Assembly: GCF_008806975.1 (NCBI RefSeq)
Contig: NZ_CP031728.1
Location: 3,865,501 to 3,929,500 of the forward strand
DNA length: 64,000 bases
From: Cellvibrio sp. KY-GH-1
Lineage (GTDB): Bacteria; Pseudomonadota; Gammaproteobacteria; Pseudomonadales; Cellvibrionaceae
Direction of reading: 5' to 3'
Part shown: positions 35,871-43,942 of the stretch, in pieces
Layout: the number at the start of each line of letters is the position of its first letter
How positions within the stretch are numbered: position 1 is the first letter of the stretch
Made by a program: the position numbers and the translations under genes
The notes under the pieces: model-generated
The model's database searches: none
Told to the model about the DNA's origin: nothing
Seen by the model: the letters and a program-made list of their open reading frames with translations, nothing else

Positions 35871-36107
35871 TCTTGCAGTGAGATTTAACTTGGGTATTTG
35901 AAATTCAATATCACCAGGCTCGCGCATTGCCAATAGATCAGCCATATTGGTTTGTTTACCAATGATGTTGCGATATTCATCCACGGTCAGAAGTACATAA
36001 GAAACTTTACCGCGATCAGTAATAAATACCGGCCCATGCAGTGCAGCTTTTTTTGCCTTACGTAAAGCCTTATTAAATTCTTTGCTGGATAGAATAGTGG
36101 CAACCAT
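35862..36107 (-). CDS. Solitary Phd/YefM-like antitoxin
   Basis: The product has 81 residues, starting at the ATG at 36107 with GGAG six bases upstream. The pattern MVATILSSKEFNKALRKAKK followed by GPVFITDRGKVSYVLLTVDEYRNI is that of Phd/YefM antitoxins. The C-terminal tail EPGDIEFQIPKLNLTARSM resembles the toxin-wrapping tails of antitoxins paired with PIN-domain (VapC-like) toxins. No toxin gene is present on either side: a palindrome and the hydrolase gene follow, and a sensor kinase gene precedes. It may be a remnant of a lost pair. A longer frame starting at 36416 overlaps the kinase gene and is rejected. Confidence 0.8.
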   Translation of the reverse strand: MVATILSSKEFNKALRKAKKAALHGPVFITDRGKVSYVLLTVDEYRNIIGKQTNMADLLAMREPGDIEFQIPKLNLTARSM

Positions 36108-36174
36108 CACCCGCTCCAAAAATGTAGTTACGTACAAATATTGAAATAAGGTAGGATTTTTGGAAACTAGATAA

Positions 36175-37494
36175 TCAGGTTTTGGATTTCGGCCAGCGCA
36201 CCTGCGCGCGCGCGCCGCCGAGTTGTTGGGGTTCAACGAACTCTGCCCTGCCCTTGTGCCATTGCATAATGCGTTTAACGATGGCGAGCCCCAAGCCAAA
36301 ACCACCGGTAGCGGAGCCGTTGGATTTTTCGCTGGCAGATTCGTCTTCATGGTAGAGGCGCACAAAGGAGTCAAATACCCGTTCGCGCTTATCTGCAGGA
36401 ATGCCGGGGCCATCATCTTCTACGGCAATGATGTATTCGGATTCTGTTTGCTGGATTTCTACGGCGATGCGAGTGTGTGCGTAGCGCTTGGCATTGTTGA
36501 TAAGATTTTGTAGCACGGTTTCAATCAGTTTCCATTCACAGTAGACCAAAGCATCGGCCTGTTGATCATTCACACACAATTGCAAATCGCGTTCATTGTG
36601 ACGAACAAACCGCAACTGAATTTCTTCCAGCAGGTCACGCATATAACCCGGCGATTGCACCAGGCTTTGGGTTTTTTGTTCGAAGCCGGCGTACATCAAC
36701 AACGAGCTGATCAGCGATTCCATTTCGGCAATATCCAATTCCAAACTGCGCAGTTGCCGACGATCTTTTTCATGGAGCTTTTCTTCATCGATCATCGCCA
36801 ACGCGAATTTCATGCGCGCCAGCGGTGTGCGCAACTCATGCGAAACAGCGTTGGTCATTTCGCGATGCGAGGCAATTAATTCGCGCAACCGCTGCGCCAT
36901 ATGGTTAAACGCGCGCGCCAAGGGGTAAAGCGTAGAGGTGGGGGAAATATCCAGCGTTTGCGGCACGCCGTCTTTACCCAGGTTGCGTGTCTGTAGCTCG
37001 AGCTTTTTGCTATCGCGCGAAAGCGGCCAAACCCACAAATAAATCACCAGCGCAATCGCAAGATAGAAAACAATTAACAATAAATCATAGAGCGGCGATT
37101 CACGATCATCCGCTTGCGGCACACTGAGCATCACTACCTGATCGGTAGTCGCGAGGCGCTTGTACCAGATAAGTTGCTGGTCGCTAAGGGTTGAAAGAAT
37201 TTTTCCCGCATGCAGCTCTCGCATAGCCGACGACTGGGCCACATCATCGAGCGGTAAAATCTCCAGGCTGAGTTGTAAATCGCGCGCCAGTTGTTGCGCT
37301 TGTTGCGCATAGCCTGCATCTGTTGGCGGTTGTTGCTGAAGTAAATCTTTTTCAATGATAGTAAATAGCGCGTGAATTTCCGCACTCGCTTCCTGCTCTG
37401 GTGCCAGCGTTTCCCAAAATTGGTTGAGGCCCCAACCGATTAATATCACCGAGGCGACGATAAAAAAATAGAGCGTGATAAACGCGCGATTCAT
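36175..37494 (-). CDS. Two-component sensor histidine kinase, RstB-like
   Basis: Inner-membrane kinase of 439 residues from the ATG at 37494. It has a first membrane helix (about 5-25), a periplasmic sensor of about 120 residues and a second helix (about 145-165). A HAMP domain is followed by a HisKA domain with SHELRTPLARM (His at about 218). The ATPase domain has NLINNAKRYA, DDGPGIP and GGFGLGLAIVKR. The start used lies eight bases after the stop of the response-regulator gene; a longer frame begins inside that gene and is rejected. The order mipA-DUF3019-regulator-kinase recalls RstAB-like systems linked to MipA porin-like proteins. The signal is unknown. Confidence 0.92.
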   Translation of the reverse strand: MNRAFITLYFFIVASVILIGWGLNQFWETLAPEQEASAEIHALFTIIEKDLLQQQPPTDAGYAQQAQQLARDLQLSLEILPLDDVAQSSAMRELHAGKILSTLSDQQLIWYKRLATTDQVVMLSVPQADDRESPLYDLLLIVFYLAIALVIYLWVWPLSRDSKKLELQTRNLGKDGVPQTLDISPTSTLYPLARAFNHMAQRLRELIASHREMTNAVSHELRTPLARMKFALAMIDEEKLHEKDRRQLRSLELDIAEMESLISSLLMYAGFEQKTQSLVQSPGYMRDLLEEIQLRFVRHNERDLQLCVNDQQADALVYCEWKLIETVLQNLINNAKRYAHTRIAVEIQQTESEYIIAVEDDGPGIPADKRERVFDSFVRLYHEDESASEKSNGSATGGFGLGLAIVKRIMQWHKGRAEFVEPQQLGGARAQVRWPKSKT

Positions 37495-37502
37495 AAATTG
37501 GC

Positions 37503-38204
37503 TTACTGCCAGGCATCCGCGATAAACAAATAGCCCTTGCCCCAAATGGTTTTGATGCGCGTGGGGTTTTCCGGGTTATCGTTGAGTTTTTTACGCAGTT
37601 GCGAAATGCGCACATCGATGGTTCTGTCCAAACCGTCGTACTCGCGATTGTAAATATGGTTGAACAAAAATTCGCGGCTGAGAATTTGTCCGGCCTGTGC
37701 TGCCAATGCCAGCAGCAAATCAAATTCATGGCTGGATAATACGACTTCCTGCCCAGTAAGCGATACTTTGCGCGCGCCCGGCTGAATATTTAACTCGCCA
37801 AAACTGATGCTTTCCTGTTCGCGCGGATCATTTTGATAGTAGCGGCGCATCAAGGCGCGAATTCGCGCAAGCAGCACGCGCGGTTCAGCCGGCTTAATGA
37901 CATAATCATCCGCCCCGTATTCCAAACCCAGCACTTGATCCAAATCGGAATCGCGCGCGGTGAGCATTAAAATAGGGCCTTTAAAATTCGGGCGCAGTTC
38001 CTTGCACAGTGTAAGACCATCTTTGCCCGGTAACATCAAATCCAGAATTATGAGTGCCGGGTTCAAATTCTGCGCCTGACGCAATACGCGATTACCGTTA
38101 TCTTCAACGGCGACCTGAAAGTCATTACTTTCCAGAAAATCTTTAACCAGCTGCGCCAAACGGCGGTCATCCTCGACCAGTAAAATTAAATTGTTTTGCG
38201 ACAT
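37503..38204 (-). CDS. OmpR-family response regulator, RstA-like
   Basis: Response regulator of 233 residues. The receiver domain (about 1-120) has the acidic pair at 12-13, the phospho-acceptor Asp55 (LIILDLMLPG) and the conserved Lys in YVIKP. The winged-helix OmpR_C domain (about 135-230) has LSREFLFNHIYNREYDGLDRTIDVRISQLRKKL-type features, seen in pieces. AGGA precedes the ATG. The kinase gene follows after eight bases. The mipA promoter carries direct repeats of the kind OmpR-type regulators bind, so it probably regulates its own operon. Confidence 0.94.
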   Translation of the reverse strand: MSQNNLILLVEDDRRLAQLVKDFLESNDFQVAVEDNGNRVLRQAQNLNPALIILDLMLPGKDGLTLCKELRPNFKGPILMLTARDSDLDQVLGLEYGADDYVIKPAEPRVLLARIRALMRRYYQNDPREQESISFGELNIQPGARKVSLTGQEVVLSSHEFDLLLALAAQAGQILSREFLFNHIYNREYDGLDRTIDVRISQLRKKLNDNPENPTRIKTIWGKGYLFIADAWQ

Positions 38205-38245
38205 GGAAATTTCCTGTTGGTAAATGTTCAGTTAAATACTCGTGT

Positions 38246-38363
38246 GGATTTATCCGTGTGGGAGAGAAGTTGATGGACCGTCGGAGCCAGGGATGTCGAC
38301 GACGAGCCTACATGGACCTATTCACGGCGTGTCCAGTGGCTTCTCTCCCGCGCGGATAAATCC
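38246..38363 (+). repeat. Stem-loop element with conserved core, copy 1
   Basis: Two 24-base arms (38246-38269 and 38340-38363) pair fully on the plus strand if two G-U pairs are allowed. An inner TGGAC/GTCCA pairing lies within them. The core at about 38283-38332 shares with copy 2 (45108-45156) the pattern GAGNCANGGATGNCGA, then GAGCCTACANGGA, then TATTCACGGCGTGT. The arms of the two copies are unrelated. It lies in the gap between the DUF3019 gene and the regulator gene, antisense to the operon. No T-run follows. Confidence 0.8.
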
Positions 38364-38372
38364 TGAAGTCGA

Positions 38373-38837
38373 TTAAAAAAAACTCCAGGGATTGCGCCGC
38401 GCCTTGCGATATTTCTTGTCATTGTAGACAACCTGAAAGCGCTGGTCGCTCAGGGGTTTATCGCTCTGTTGTTCACGCAATTGGAAATCGGTACTTACAC
38501 TGGCGGTCAATTCAAACTGGTACTCGCCGCGCGTTTCATGTTCCCAACAGCGCAAAGGTTCGCTTTTATCCGTTTGAAATAAACACAGGGAACGCACCAC
38601 GGGCGATTCCCATTTAACTTGTAATTCATCGTGGCAAACTTCTTCGCCCGCATTGAGTACACACAACCGCGGCTTGATAGAAAATTGAATCAGCGGCAAC
38701 GACGATGAACTTTGCGCGGCTGATGTTTCGGCACGCGCATAAACGCCCGGCAACAACAGCGCCAGTAATAACAGTTTTAGGAGGGAAACAGCGCGTGCGC
38801 TCAGCAGGTATCCATCAGAAATGGTACACCCCCCCAA
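38373..38837 (-). CDS. DUF3019 domain protein, exported
   Basis: Small periplasmic protein of unknown function, about 154 residues. A signal peptide (LLKLLLLALLLPGVYARA) is followed by FSIKPRLCVLNAGEEVCHDELQVKWES, which is the DUF3019 pattern in two pieces with conserved cysteines, and a CLFQ...LRCW segment. The family is found next to RstAB-like two-component genes and mipA, as here. No ATG fits the frame. The TTG at 38837 lies inside the end of mipA (23-base overlap), and the ATG overlapping the mipA stop is out of frame and closed after four codons. The start is therefore TTG or another non-ATG codon. Confidence 0.82.
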   Translation of the reverse strand: MGGCTISDGYLLSARAVSLLKLLLLALLLPGVYARAETSAAQSSSSLPLIQFSIKPRLCVLNAGEEVCHDELQVKWESPVVRSLCLFQTDKSEPLRCWEHETRGEYQFELTASVSTDFQLREQQSDKPLSDQRFQVVYNDKKYRKARRNPWSFF

Positions 38838-39729
38838 CGAACACCGTGATCACTTTATTATCGTTTATTAAAGGACTCGCTGAGATTTCGTCGGGTAACT
38901 GGCGATAGCTCGCCAACAAACGCAAGTCCCAGCGCTCGGTTAATTTGTAATTCCAATCAAAACGCGCAATGCCACTTACCGCGGCATCCGCCACATAGGT
39001 ACCACGCTGATCCGCTTCCGGCGGCGTCACACCATAGTAGTAATTGACGGTATTACTGCTTTGCCAAACTGCACCCAGTGAACCCACCCAATGGTGTTTG
39101 CCGCTCATCCAATGTTTGGCGATGGACAGGCGCGCTTCGTCGCCATGATGCAAGCCGGTAAATTCGCTCAGGTATTGGAATTGGACATCGACTGAATCCA
39201 GAGACACCTGGTATTCAATGCCGGCGAGACCCGCCGTGCGACGGTTGCGCAGGTCGCGCGTGCTTACCTCTTTAAAGCCGGGGCTTACTAACTCGGTACC
39301 GCCTTCAATAGCCGGATTTTCAGGGCCAAATGTACCGCCACCATCGCCGTTTTTATCCACGCCCGTAGAAACCAACGCGTTGGAATCGGTAAAAAAATTG
39401 GAAGGATTCCAGCGATCAAAAAATACCTGATCGTAACTGGGCGTCATCACCAGATTAAATTGCTGACTGTCGGTTTCCCACAAAATCATACCCAGATCCA
39501 GATTCTGGATAAAGAAGCGCTCGCCGTTGTAATTCACCTGCGGAATCAACACCAGCGGAATATCATCGCCATCTTCCACAGGATTAGTGCGTACCCCGGC
39601 ACCTATACCCAGGCTGATATCCCACTTGCCCACCTCAACGCAATCCGCCTCGCCCGATTCGCAGGCATAGCTCGTCGCTGCAAACAATGCAGATGCGCAC
39701 AAGGCAAGTAAGTGGCGAGTAAACGTCAT
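38815..39729 (-). CDS. mipA: MipA/OmpV family outer-membrane protein
   Basis: Outer-membrane beta-barrel protein of 304 residues with a signal peptide (about 1-22, ending SYA). The MipA/OmpV features are WDISLGIGAGVRTNP near the start, IPQVNYNGERFFI, repeated amphipathic strands, and the C-terminal VFVGGVYHF with a terminal Phe as expected for barrel assembly. Members act as porin-like or murein-scaffold-related proteins; the substrate here is unknown. It is the first gene of the mipA-DUF3019-regulator-kinase operon, and its promoter region has the phased direct repeats. Confidence 0.9.
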   Translation of the reverse strand: MTFTRHLLALCASALFAATSYACESGEADCVEVGKWDISLGIGAGVRTNPVEDGDDIPLVLIPQVNYNGERFFIQNLDLGMILWETDSQQFNLVMTPSYDQVFFDRWNPSNFFTDSNALVSTGVDKNGDGGGTFGPENPAIEGGTELVSPGFKEVSTRDLRNRRTAGLAGIEYQVSLDSVDVQFQYLSEFTGLHHGDEARLSIAKHWMSGKHHWVGSLGAVWQSSNTVNYYYGVTPPEADQRGTYVADAAVSGIARFDWNYKLTERWDLRLLASYRQLPDEISASPLINDNKVITVFVGGVYHF

Positions 39730-39839
39730 AGTGGGGTTTCAATCAAACAGAGCAAAAAGGTCATGTTGCTATTTATAAATGGATCCCGTCCATGGCGTTG
39801 TAATGATTTGTAGCAAATACCTGATTCGCCGTACCGCTA

Positions 39840-39879
39840 TTACAAATTATTACAAATTCGTTCAGATCCATTACAGATT
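39840..39879. promoter_or_regulatory. Phased direct repeats, probable response-regulator site
   Basis: TTACAAATT occurs at 39840-39848 and 39850-39858 (period 10), and TTACAGATT at 39871-39879 (21 bases on, two turns). The spacing matches tandem binding of an OmpR-type regulator on one face of DNA. It lies between the divergent mipA and beta-propeller lipoprotein genes and may serve both. Confidence 0.55.
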
Positions 39880-39978
39880 CTGCCATCAACACCCGCTTAG
39901 GATACCAGCATGTGTTTAACACGCACACACAGGATTGTTTCGGTCCAAAAAAATCAATAATTTCGAAGGAGTTGCAGT

Positions 39979-42048
39979 ATGAAACCCATGTTTAAAACCC
40001 TGTTGCTAAGCTTACCGCTAGTTGCCTGCGGCGGTAGCGGTGGCTCCAGTAAAGCGCCCGTGAGCCAGGAACCCAATACCGACTACTCCAAACTCAGCCA
40101 GGCGAAGATCGAGCCGGGCCCATTGCGTCAGGCTTCAGCCAACGAATTATCCGAGCTGATTAAAAACGGTTTGCGCGTATCACTGCGCGAGAACCAAAGC
40201 TACGGCATGATGATTCGCGAAGCGGCAGTCATCAATACCACGGCAGATACCAACAAAACCGGCGGCAATTTTTCGACCACTAACGTGCAGGTCGCCGGTG
40301 TCGATGAAGCTGACGTGGTGAAATATGACGGCCGCTATGTGTACCTCGCCACTCCCGTTGAATTTACCGAGACAGGTGCCAAGGCAAGCCTCAGGATTTT
40401 TGCGACCAACCCAACCACTGCAAGCGCGAGTCACGTCACCGATATCGCGTTGGATACCGAACAATGGGGCGATGTGGGTGAGTTGTATCTGGTCGATGGC
40501 GGTCAGGGCACTACCGGATTGGCCACAGTTCGCCGCTCCTGGGATTTCATCGCCTTCACCGACAAAGTCGTCAACGATGTATCCAGTGACGGCAAACCAC
40601 TCGCCGTTGATGAAGCGGACAAAGCGCGCTCTGCGATGATCTGGCCTTACCAAATGGACAACGGCGTAGAGATCACTCTCTATGATGTGCGCTCACCAGC
40701 AACACCCGCTAAAACCTGGTCACTGTCCATTGATGGCGACCTGTTGGGCACTCGCAAAATTGGCAATACCCTTTATGTCATCAGCAGCTTTGTTCCTGGA
40801 ATTCCAACCCTGGATTACGCGGCCGAAACCAAAGAAGCAAAAATTGCCAACGAACAATTAATTGCCCAGACCCAAGTGGAAAAATTACTCCCTGAATATT
40901 CCATCAACGGCGGTAGCCCGCAAACACTGACTGGCGCCAATGGATGTATGGTGCCCGCCAGCACAGAAAAATCCGACGGCAGTTTAACGCTGATCAATAT
41001 CACCGCGATCAATCTTGCTTCCCAACAGCTGCTTGAATCCGTCTGCGTGAATGGCAATGTTGAAGGCATTTACAGTTCGACCAACAATCTCTACCTCGGT
41101 GGTTCCGATTACAGCAAATGGGACAACTGGCAGAGCTACACCGTTTTACATCAATTCGCCTTGAACAGCAGCGGCGTTGATTATGCGGCTACCGGTTCCG
41201 TGGAAGGCGTACTCGGTTGGAATTCGCCCTCGTTCCGTATGGATGAACACAATAATCTATTGCGGATTATCACCACCAATTATGGTGAAACCGGTGAGCC
41301 AGAACATCAATTGAGTGTGCTGCAAAAAGTGTCCGGTCGCAGCGAGCTGGCGGTAGTTGCGCAACTCCCCAATAAAAATCGCCCGGAAGCGATTGGCAAA
41401 CCGCGCGAAGACATTTTCGGCGTGCGCTTCAATGGCGACAAAGCCTATGTCGTTACCTTTGAGCGCAAAGACCCTTTCTATGTATTGGACTTAGCGAATC
41501 CCACAGATCCAAAAATCGCCGGTCAATTGGAAATTCCCGGTTTTTCAACGTATTTACATCCCGTGGGTGATAACTACGTGTTCGCGCTGGGCAATGAAAC
41601 CAATAGCGATGGATTCGCTACGTACTTGAAAGCATCACTCTACGATATTCGCGACCCGGCGCGACCCGTTGAGGTTAGTAAACACCTTTTAGGTTCTGCG
41701 TATAGCTGGAGCAGCGCACTTTACGATCACCGCGCCCTGTCATTCTTGCAAGCATCGAGTGATCAGTTGCGTATCACTTTTCCCGTGAGTCTCTATGAAG
41801 AAGTTAAGTTTCCTGAGTACACATCCAGTCGCTGGGTTAATGAAAGTTTGTATCAATTCGAAATTAACGGCTTAAGCAACGGCAAAGTTTCTCTCGATTT
41901 GGTAAACAATTTGGTCGGCGAAAATAATCTGGAGCAAGAATACCCACTGTGGGGATGGAATGATCGCGGCCTGCTGCACAATGATGCTGTGTTCTATGTC
42001 CACGGGCCCAAGGTTATTGGTGCGCCCTGGTATCCGCCGCAAAAATAG
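39979..42048 (+). CDS. Beta-propeller lipoprotein (Beta_propel family)
   Basis: Lipoprotein of 689 residues with the lipid site after LVAC (Cys14) followed by GGSGG. The hallmark of the family is the block TTNVQVAGVDEADVVKYDGRYVYLA near 97-120. Repeated blades with D-x-x-x-P-x-P and LYDVRSPATPAKTWSLSIDG-type stretches follow along the whole length. Related archaeal and bacterial proteins are secreted, and their function is not known. AAGGAG lies seven bases before the ATG. The gene is divergent from mipA and followed by two more lipoprotein genes on the same strand. Confidence 0.9.
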   Translation: MKPMFKTLLLSLPLVACGGSGGSSKAPVSQEPNTDYSKLSQAKIEPGPLRQASANELSELIKNGLRVSLRENQSYGMMIREAAVINTTADTNKTGGNFSTTNVQVAGVDEADVVKYDGRYVYLATPVEFTETGAKASLRIFATNPTTASASHVTDIALDTEQWGDVGELYLVDGGQGTTGLATVRRSWDFIAFTDKVVNDVSSDGKPLAVDEADKARSAMIWPYQMDNGVEITLYDVRSPATPAKTWSLSIDGDLLGTRKIGNTLYVISSFVPGIPTLDYAAETKEAKIANEQLIAQTQVEKLLPEYSINGGSPQTLTGANGCMVPASTEKSDGSLTLINITAINLASQQLLESVCVNGNVEGIYSSTNNLYLGGSDYSKWDNWQSYTVLHQFALNSSGVDYAATGSVEGVLGWNSPSFRMDEHNNLLRIITTNYGETGEPEHQLSVLQKVSGRSELAVVAQLPNKNRPEAIGKPREDIFGVRFNGDKAYVVTFERKDPFYVLDLANPTDPKIAGQLEIPGFSTYLHPVGDNYVFALGNETNSDGFATYLKASLYDIRDPARPVEVSKHLLGSAYSWSSALYDHRALSFLQASSDQLRITFPVSLYEEVKFPEYTSSRWVNESLYQFEINGLSNGKVSLDLVNNLVGENNLEQEYPLWGWNDRGLLHNDAVFYVHGPKVIGAPWYPPQK

Positions 42049-42218
42049 ATTTTCCCTGGGCCGCCAAGTGCGGCCTTTTTTTCGCCCCAAATTTTATGGG
42101 TTACATTTTTTAACGCCCGGCTACATATCCCCCACAGATTAACTTTTCTGCGCCAATAACAATGAGCCCTGTCTAACCCCAACATCGTCTTTCTTACATT
42201 TTATTCTGGAGTTGTAAC

Positions 42219-42968
42219 ATGCAGAATTTTTCGCTGATCAAAAATGCCCTGTTAATTCTACCCATTGTCGGTTTGCTCAGTGCCTGTGGCGGCGATGACG
42301 ATTTGCCCAAGCCAGATCCGAATACCAAGATGCTCTATATCGATTTTGATGATGGCGCGACTGGATGGATGCCCGGCTTTGCCGATTACCCGGCAGGCGA
42401 AGAAACGTTTTATGAATTGTCATCAGGCGTTGAAAAATTGCCCACATCACTAAGCAGCAATCGCAAAGGATTCAAACTAAGCGGTAATAATCACAGCGAC
42501 GATTTATTTATGTTTACCTACAAACGTGTTGATGGCCTTGAACCCAACACCCGCTATGATCTCCGCTTCAAAGTGACATTTGGGACCAATGCGCAGAATA
42601 ACTGCATGGGGATCGGCGGCTCTCCCGGTAACAGTGTGTGGATTAAACTAGGCGCGACAAAAAATGAACCCAAGGCAGTAAACGACGGCACAGGATTTTT
42701 ATTGCTGAACTGGGATAAAGGCAATCAAGCCAGTGGCGGCAGCGACGCGATTATCGCGGGCGATTTCGCCAATCATGTGGAATGTGGGTCTAGCAATATC
42801 GATTCTACTTACCACAAAAAAACGCTGATAACGCAAAAAGGCAGTTACTCCACCGTAACCGATGCCACAGGAAACCTATGGGTGCTGATGGGAACCGATT
42901 CCGGCTACGAAGGAACAACTACGATTTATTTTATGGAGTTGGAAGTAGCGGCGACTAAAAAGCTTTAG
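42219..42968 (+). CDS. Hypothetical lipoprotein
   Basis: The product has 249 residues. The signal peptide ends in LLSAC, with GGDDDLPKPDP after the lipid-carrying Cys (about residue 23). The aspartates directly after the Cys and its Gly pair could affect sorting, but the exact +2 residue is Gly. The rest is probably a beta-sandwich of the carbohydrate-binding type (MLYIDFDDGATGWMPGFADYP, RYDLRFKVTF, GNSVWIKLGA). I know no function. It follows the beta-propeller gene by about 170 bases on the same strand. Confidence 0.8.
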   Translation: MQNFSLIKNALLILPIVGLLSACGGDDDLPKPDPNTKMLYIDFDDGATGWMPGFADYPAGEETFYELSSGVEKLPTSLSSNRKGFKLSGNNHSDDLFMFTYKRVDGLEPNTRYDLRFKVTFGTNAQNNCMGIGGSPGNSVWIKLGATKNEPKAVNDGTGFLLLNWDKGNQASGGSDAIIAGDFANHVECGSSNIDSTYHKKTLITQKGSYSTVTDATGNLWVLMGTDSGYEGTTTIYFMELEVAATKKL

Positions 42969-43118
42969 TGGATAACTTTGCACTCTGAGTGCAGCGATGT
43001 AGTGGCTAGCTTGCAATACATTCAGGATAAATTCAGGCGCTGATTAGGAGAATGAGGCTTGCGTTGATTTATTTGACGCAAGTCTTTTCGAATTCACACC
43101 GAGCAAGGAGCGTTACCG

Positions 43119-43889
43119 ATGCGTATATCCAAAGCCCTCACTATTTTCGTCGCTGTTTGTCTAAGTGCCTGTGGCAGCGACAGTCAACAAAGAAAGCCTG
43201 GTAGTTCTTCTTCAAGAGCCGCTAGTTCAGCACCACCAACATCGAGTGAAAAAGAGCTGGTCATCGAGTTTGACCAAAACAACTGTTTGAGCAACGCCAA
43301 CTCAGATGCCCAAACCAATTTCGATTTCGCAAATCAACCATTTAAATTGCTTCGGTGGAATTGCGTACGCACTGATAAGAACTCGCCCTTCATCGAAAAC
43401 TTGTCGCTATTACTACCCTATGATTCAACACACGCTTGCTTTTCAAAAGTGACACATAGCTTTGCTAATTTTGGCGGGGTCTTTGAGAGCGAACGCATTC
43501 CTGATTGCAGTAGCTTTGCCCAGCCTATAGACAACCCAAAAATGGGCGCAGAAATAATCGCTGTTAACCACTCATTCAAACCCGCAATCAAAGGCGCGCC
43601 AAATGAATATGAATTTAGCTATAATTTTAGTTGGAAAAACACGGGGAATGTGCCGATTATTACTTACAAAAACGTATTCAAGTTAATTCACGAACAACAG
43701 CTAATTTTCAGCACGGAGGAAATTGAAAACAGTACGCTGTCATTACCCGGTCAAGTAATAACTACTTCCCCAGTTGATTTGAGCAGTAGTGATTTAGTCG
43801 GAGGAGAACTACTTACTATTACACTGGAAGTTACTGATTTTTTTGGTAATGTCATCGCAGAATACTCGCAAAATATGGTCGTTCAATAA
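43119..43889 (+). CDS. Hypothetical serine-linker lipoprotein
   Basis: The product has 256 residues. The signal peptide ends in CLSAC (about residue 18) followed by GSDSQQRKPG. A short serine linker (SSSSRAASSAPPTSS) comes next. A folded domain of about 205 residues follows, with four cysteines in its first half and a late immunoglobulin-like pattern (EFSYNFSWKNTGNVPIITYKN, LTITLEVTDFFGNVIAEYS). I recognise no family. A hairpin terminator lies just after, probably serving the opposite strand as well. Confidence 0.8.
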   Translation: MRISKALTIFVAVCLSACGSDSQQRKPGSSSSRAASSAPPTSSEKELVIEFDQNNCLSNANSDAQTNFDFANQPFKLLRWNCVRTDKNSPFIENLSLLLPYDSTHACFSKVTHSFANFGGVFESERIPDCSSFAQPIDNPKMGAEIIAVNHSFKPAIKGAPNEYEFSYNFSWKNTGNVPIITYKNVFKLIHEQQLIFSTEEIENSTLSLPGQVITTSPVDLSSSDLVGGELLTITLEVTDFFGNVIAEYSQNMVVQ

Positions 43890-43920
43890 TAAAAAGGCGA
43901 ACCTAAGGGTTCGCCTCAAA
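43890..43920 (-). terminator. Intrinsic terminator of the ABC exporter operon
   Basis: The arms GGCGAACC (43896-43903) and GGTTCGCC (43908-43915) enclose TAAG. The A-run on the left becomes five T on the minus strand. It lies about 25 bases after the adaptor gene stop. The plus-strand side has no T-run. Confidence 0.85.
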
Positions 43921-43942
43921 ATACTCCATACCCCTAAATTTC

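Noticed and set aside
36117..36416. N-terminal extension of the antitoxin frame
   Set aside because: It overlaps the kinase gene end; the ATG at 36107 has a good ribosome binding site and starts at the family's usual position.
38246..38363. Reading the element as an ordinary intrinsic terminator
   Set aside because: The loop is about 70 bases, its sequence is conserved with the second copy, and no T-run follows on either strand.
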